Assembly (NCBI GenBank): GCA_947000775.1
Contig: CAMQGK010000552.1
Location: 2,836,501-2,900,500 of the forward strand
From: Pterois miles
Lineage: Eukaryota; Chordata; Actinopteri; Perciformes; Scorpaenidae
Direction of reading: 5' to 3'
Length of the DNA stretch: 64,000 nt
In this document: piece after piece, positions 61,601 to 64,000 of the stretch
Layout of the letters: the number at the start of each line of letters is the position of its first letter
How positions within the stretch are numbered: position 1 is the first letter of the stretch
Made by a program: the position numbers and the translations under genes
The notes under the pieces: model-generated
Told to the model about the DNA's origin: nothing
Database searches by the model: none
Seen by the model: only the letters and a program-made list of their open reading frames with translations

Positions 61601-62977
61601 TAGGGGTGGGCGTGGTTCAGGTAAAAAAACGAACCGTTCAGTTCGCTAGTCACATTTAGCTAGTCACAGTTCAGTTTGTGTATGTATCGTTCGGTTCATC
61701 ATTTTTTTCATCCCGTAAATCAAAGGTTTATCAAGGTTTATAGAAAGAGGCTGGGACATGGGCGCACAGGAATATGTGGTATCACACATGCGCAGTGTAA
61801 CTGAAGCTACAGTCGTGCGTTGTTATTGGCTCAACTTTGGCGAGGGTGGACCAGATTTTACTGTGCATGTATTGTACCGCCAAAAATATGACGCATTGAT
61901 GATACGTGACCCAGCCTCCTTCCTTCTCAAACATCTCAGTTGGCAGAAACATTGATGAAGTGCAGAGTACGGCTGTCAGTCCATTAAGGAAATGGAGAGT
62001 GGACACGATAAAGTACAGGTAGAGGATCCACCAGTGTCGTTTTGCTCTGCTGTGTGGGAGAATTATGGATTTGGTGTTACGTATGACAGTGACGGGAAAA
62101 AAATGGTGGATAATTGACAACCGTGAGTAAGCACTGTGCAACATGTGTGGCTTCTGCTAGCGGCAATACTTCCAATATGATGATCCCAGCAGCATTTAAT
62201 CAGCCTCTACATGCAGACCTAGACTGAAAAAAAACACATCTAAAGCATTGGGAATGTTTATTGCCAAAGATTTGCAGCCTTATGCAATCATGGAGGACGT
62301 TGTACATAGATTTCAGCATATAGATTAGGGTACTTGAGCCGTGCTATAATATACCTTCTCCCAGACACATAAGCTACACAGTAATTCCTGAACTGTATGA
62401 AGAGACACGACGAGGAACTGTGAAAGACCTGTCCAACAAAGACCATGTGGCTCCGACTGCAGACGGATGGACATCCAGAGCTGCCGAGGATGTGGACAAA
62501 CTCGTCTTCTAGCAGAAGAACATGACCACAGAACGAACAGAGCAGTGCTGCTTTGAAACAGTGTGTGTTTGGTTTATGCTGCACTTTATTTTGATGGCCT
62601 GAGTCTGTGTTTTTTTATTATTATTTAAATATCAGGAAATAGAGCGACATATGTTACTATTGTTTAAAAAGGTCTAGTGCTGGCTGCCCTGATGCACTTT
62701 GTTGACGGCCTGAGCCTGTAATTTGTTTTTATTTATTAATTATTTTTAAATAACATAGTGACACTTGTTCCTTACGTTAGCCTAGTCTACTGTTGTTCAG
62801 GCAAACAGTTGACCTATTTTAATAAATAAATGAAAAGCTGTTCAAATTGAAATTGGAAATTGGCCTCGTTGCTGTACCATGAATACTGTTTACCGCTGTA
62901 CCAAACCGAACCGAAAACCGTGACCCCAAACCGTGAACCGAACTGAACCGTGAATTTCATAAACCATCCCACCCCCA
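61601..62977 (+). mobile_element. hAT transposon copy with eroded inverted repeats
   Basis: The left end TAGGGGTGGGCGTGGTTCAG and the right end (reverse complement TGGGGGTGGGATGGTTTATG) are inverted copies, each followed inside by CGAACCGTTCAG-type sequence. The 8-bp flanks TTTCAGTG and CTTCAGAG match at 6 of 8 positions, as expected for an old hAT target duplication. A GCACTTT...GGCCTGAG(T/C)CTGT segment is duplicated at 62581 and 62694. Confidence 0.8.
61992..62512 (+). pseudogene. hAT transposase relic (BED finger and core start)
   Basis: Starts MESGHDKVQVEDPP, then SAVWENYGFGVTYDSDGKK, the usual BED-finger lead sequence, and hits a stop at 62115. In shifted frames follow SKHC and SGNTSNMM (finger remains), GMFIAKDLQPYAIMED, and VIPELYEETRRGTVKDLSNK with TADGWTSRA, the typical hAT core motif, before another stop near 62510. 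The finger's first Cys is lost and the carboxy half, with dimerisation region, is missing. Confidence 0.82.
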
Positions 62978-63099
62978 CTTCAGAGTGATGCTTTGTATTG
63001 GGGTCAGGTCCTGCATCTTCCTGACTTAGCATCTGTTCTTTAGGACCTGAACAAGAATTTCTCTCCAAATCCTCCATTTTGCATATAGTCTACACCACA

Positions 63100-63560
63100 G
63101 CCTGGTCTCATGAAAAGGCATATGAATGACACAATAATGCATAAGGCAAAAGCAAAATGTAATGCCATTCTTGCTGTAGGCGTGTCATTTGTACACCCTG
63201 TAGTCTGTACTGACTCCAAATGAAATGCATCTGCGTGAATATGCTACGCTCAGAGCTGGTGATGTAGAATAAAAAATGTGGATGGGTTCAACAACCAGGA
63301 GACCTGTGTTCATGACTGGTGTTTTGTAAGTTACATTCGTGACATTTTCACATTTTCTGTACTGAGGTTGCGTTGTTTTTGTACATTTTGTACTTACTTA
63401 AAATGCTTCTTTGAAGGCCAATCGTGATGTTTTTCCTAAACCTAAATGAGTGGTTTGTTCGATATCAGGTTGTACACTAAGTTTACATTCAGCTGTCTAA
63501 TTTTGTGTGGAAAGGACTTGCGTCCACATCAGTTTTTCAAGATTGTTCTCATAAAGTCTC
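63100..63560. repeat. Dispersed fish repeat, copy 2
   Basis: CCTGGTCTCATGAAAAGGCA start, then ACCAGGAGACCTGTGTTCATG and TTTTTCCTAAACCTAAATGA, in the same order as motifs at 3825-4000. Not assigned to a class. Confidence 0.5.
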
Positions 63561-63737
63561 TGTCGGCACCAATGCGACTGTGCATTACAGCCAGTAGACA
63601 CAACGTCGACAACATAAATTTACAGGATAACTGAGCTAACAGCTGTGTGATTTGCAATATTGGTATTTAAATTGCGCGAAATTATATTCACAGAACAGAT
63701 TTTTACTTTCCTTTTTACTGGGGAAAGTATTCCATAT

Positions 63738-64000
63738 TTTTTACACTATAAGGCGCACTTAAAATCCTTTAATTTTCTCAGAAATCGACAGTGCACCTTA
63801 TAATCTGGCACGCCTTATGTATCAATTCGGGGAGTGCTTACTGACCTCGAACCAATTTTATGTGGTACAGGACGCTCAAAATTCTGTCAAAATGTTTTAT
63901 TATGACTTTGGTAAGCTTCGAAGCCGCAACGCTGGATGGATTGTCGGGGAATTACGGACACTGTCAAAACCCAAGTGAAGAAAACTAATTCGGAGCTTTA
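63738..64000. mobile_element. Repeat fragment (CTATAAGGCGCAC), cut by window edge
   Basis: ACTATAAGGCGCACTTAAAA and CACCTTATAATCTGGCACGCC are characteristic start motifs of a widespread vertebrate DNA repeat. It continues past the right edge, so ends and class cannot be fixed. Confidence 0.5.

Noticed and set aside
1..64000. CRISPR array, prokaryotic operon or viral insertion
   Set aside because: Repeats are microsatellites, minisatellites or transposon ends. No spaced direct repeats of CRISPR type and no viral genes were seen.

Overview
This is vertebrate nuclear DNA, most likely from a teleost fish and probably a percomorph. It shows split exons with GT-AG introns, abundant (CA)n/(TG)n microsatellites, tRNA-derived SINEs and several DNA-transposon remnants of fish type. 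The only protein-coding gene I can support is nr5a2 (LRH-1 / FTZ-F1-alpha, zebrafish ff1a type), an orphan nuclear receptor on the minus strand. Everything else is intron, promoter, upstream flank or repeat. I found no bacterial-type operon, CRISPR array or other unusual gene system.

Gene layout (minus strand, so transcription runs from high to low coordinates). Exon A 47343-47424 holds the ATG and starts MLPKVETESLGL, the NR5A2 amino-terminal signature. Exon B 44219-44337 carries the first zinc finger. Exon C 40514-40655 carries the second zinc finger. Exon D 32876-33585 carries the Ftz-F1 box, the hinge and the first LBD helices. Exon E 7820-7939 and exon F 198-345 carry middle LBD helices. 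The spliced coding sequence in the window is 1321 nt (440 codons plus one base), open throughout with consistent phases. The last part of the LBD, including AF-2, must lie to the left of position 1. Introns are about 3.0, 3.6, 6.9, 24.9 and 7.5 kb.

Promoter side. From about 47425 to 48370 the sequence becomes CpG-rich, with a GC box and CCAAT motifs. This is the likely 5' UTR and promoter. From 48.4 to 64 kb there is upstream flanking DNA with no gene I can support, only repeats and unassigned sequence.

Repeats. Intron 5 holds a TAGGG-ended element with an internal 55-bp minisatellite, and a second repeat with a 17-bp tandem array. Intron 4 holds a hAT-type MITE (9059-9865), a TTAA-flanked piggyBac-type MITE (11747-12041), a 441-bp MITE with perfect 17-bp inverted repeats (14136-14576), SINEs, two polypyrimidine tracts and a MITE near 30.3-30.8 kb. 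A third polypyrimidine tract is in intron 5. The upstream flank holds a SINE, a TA-flanked Tc1-like element with a broken transposase (55314-56212), a MITE remnant near 60.6 kb and a hAT element with a decayed BED-finger transposase (61601-62977).

Points most worth following: long UG repeats beside two nr5a2 splice sites, a nine-histidine run in the hinge, two exact NR5A response elements in intron 2, a DR1 nuclear-receptor site in intron 4, and several repeat-free, homeodomain-motif-rich blocks in introns 3 and 4 that look like conserved enhancers. Conservation could not be tested here.
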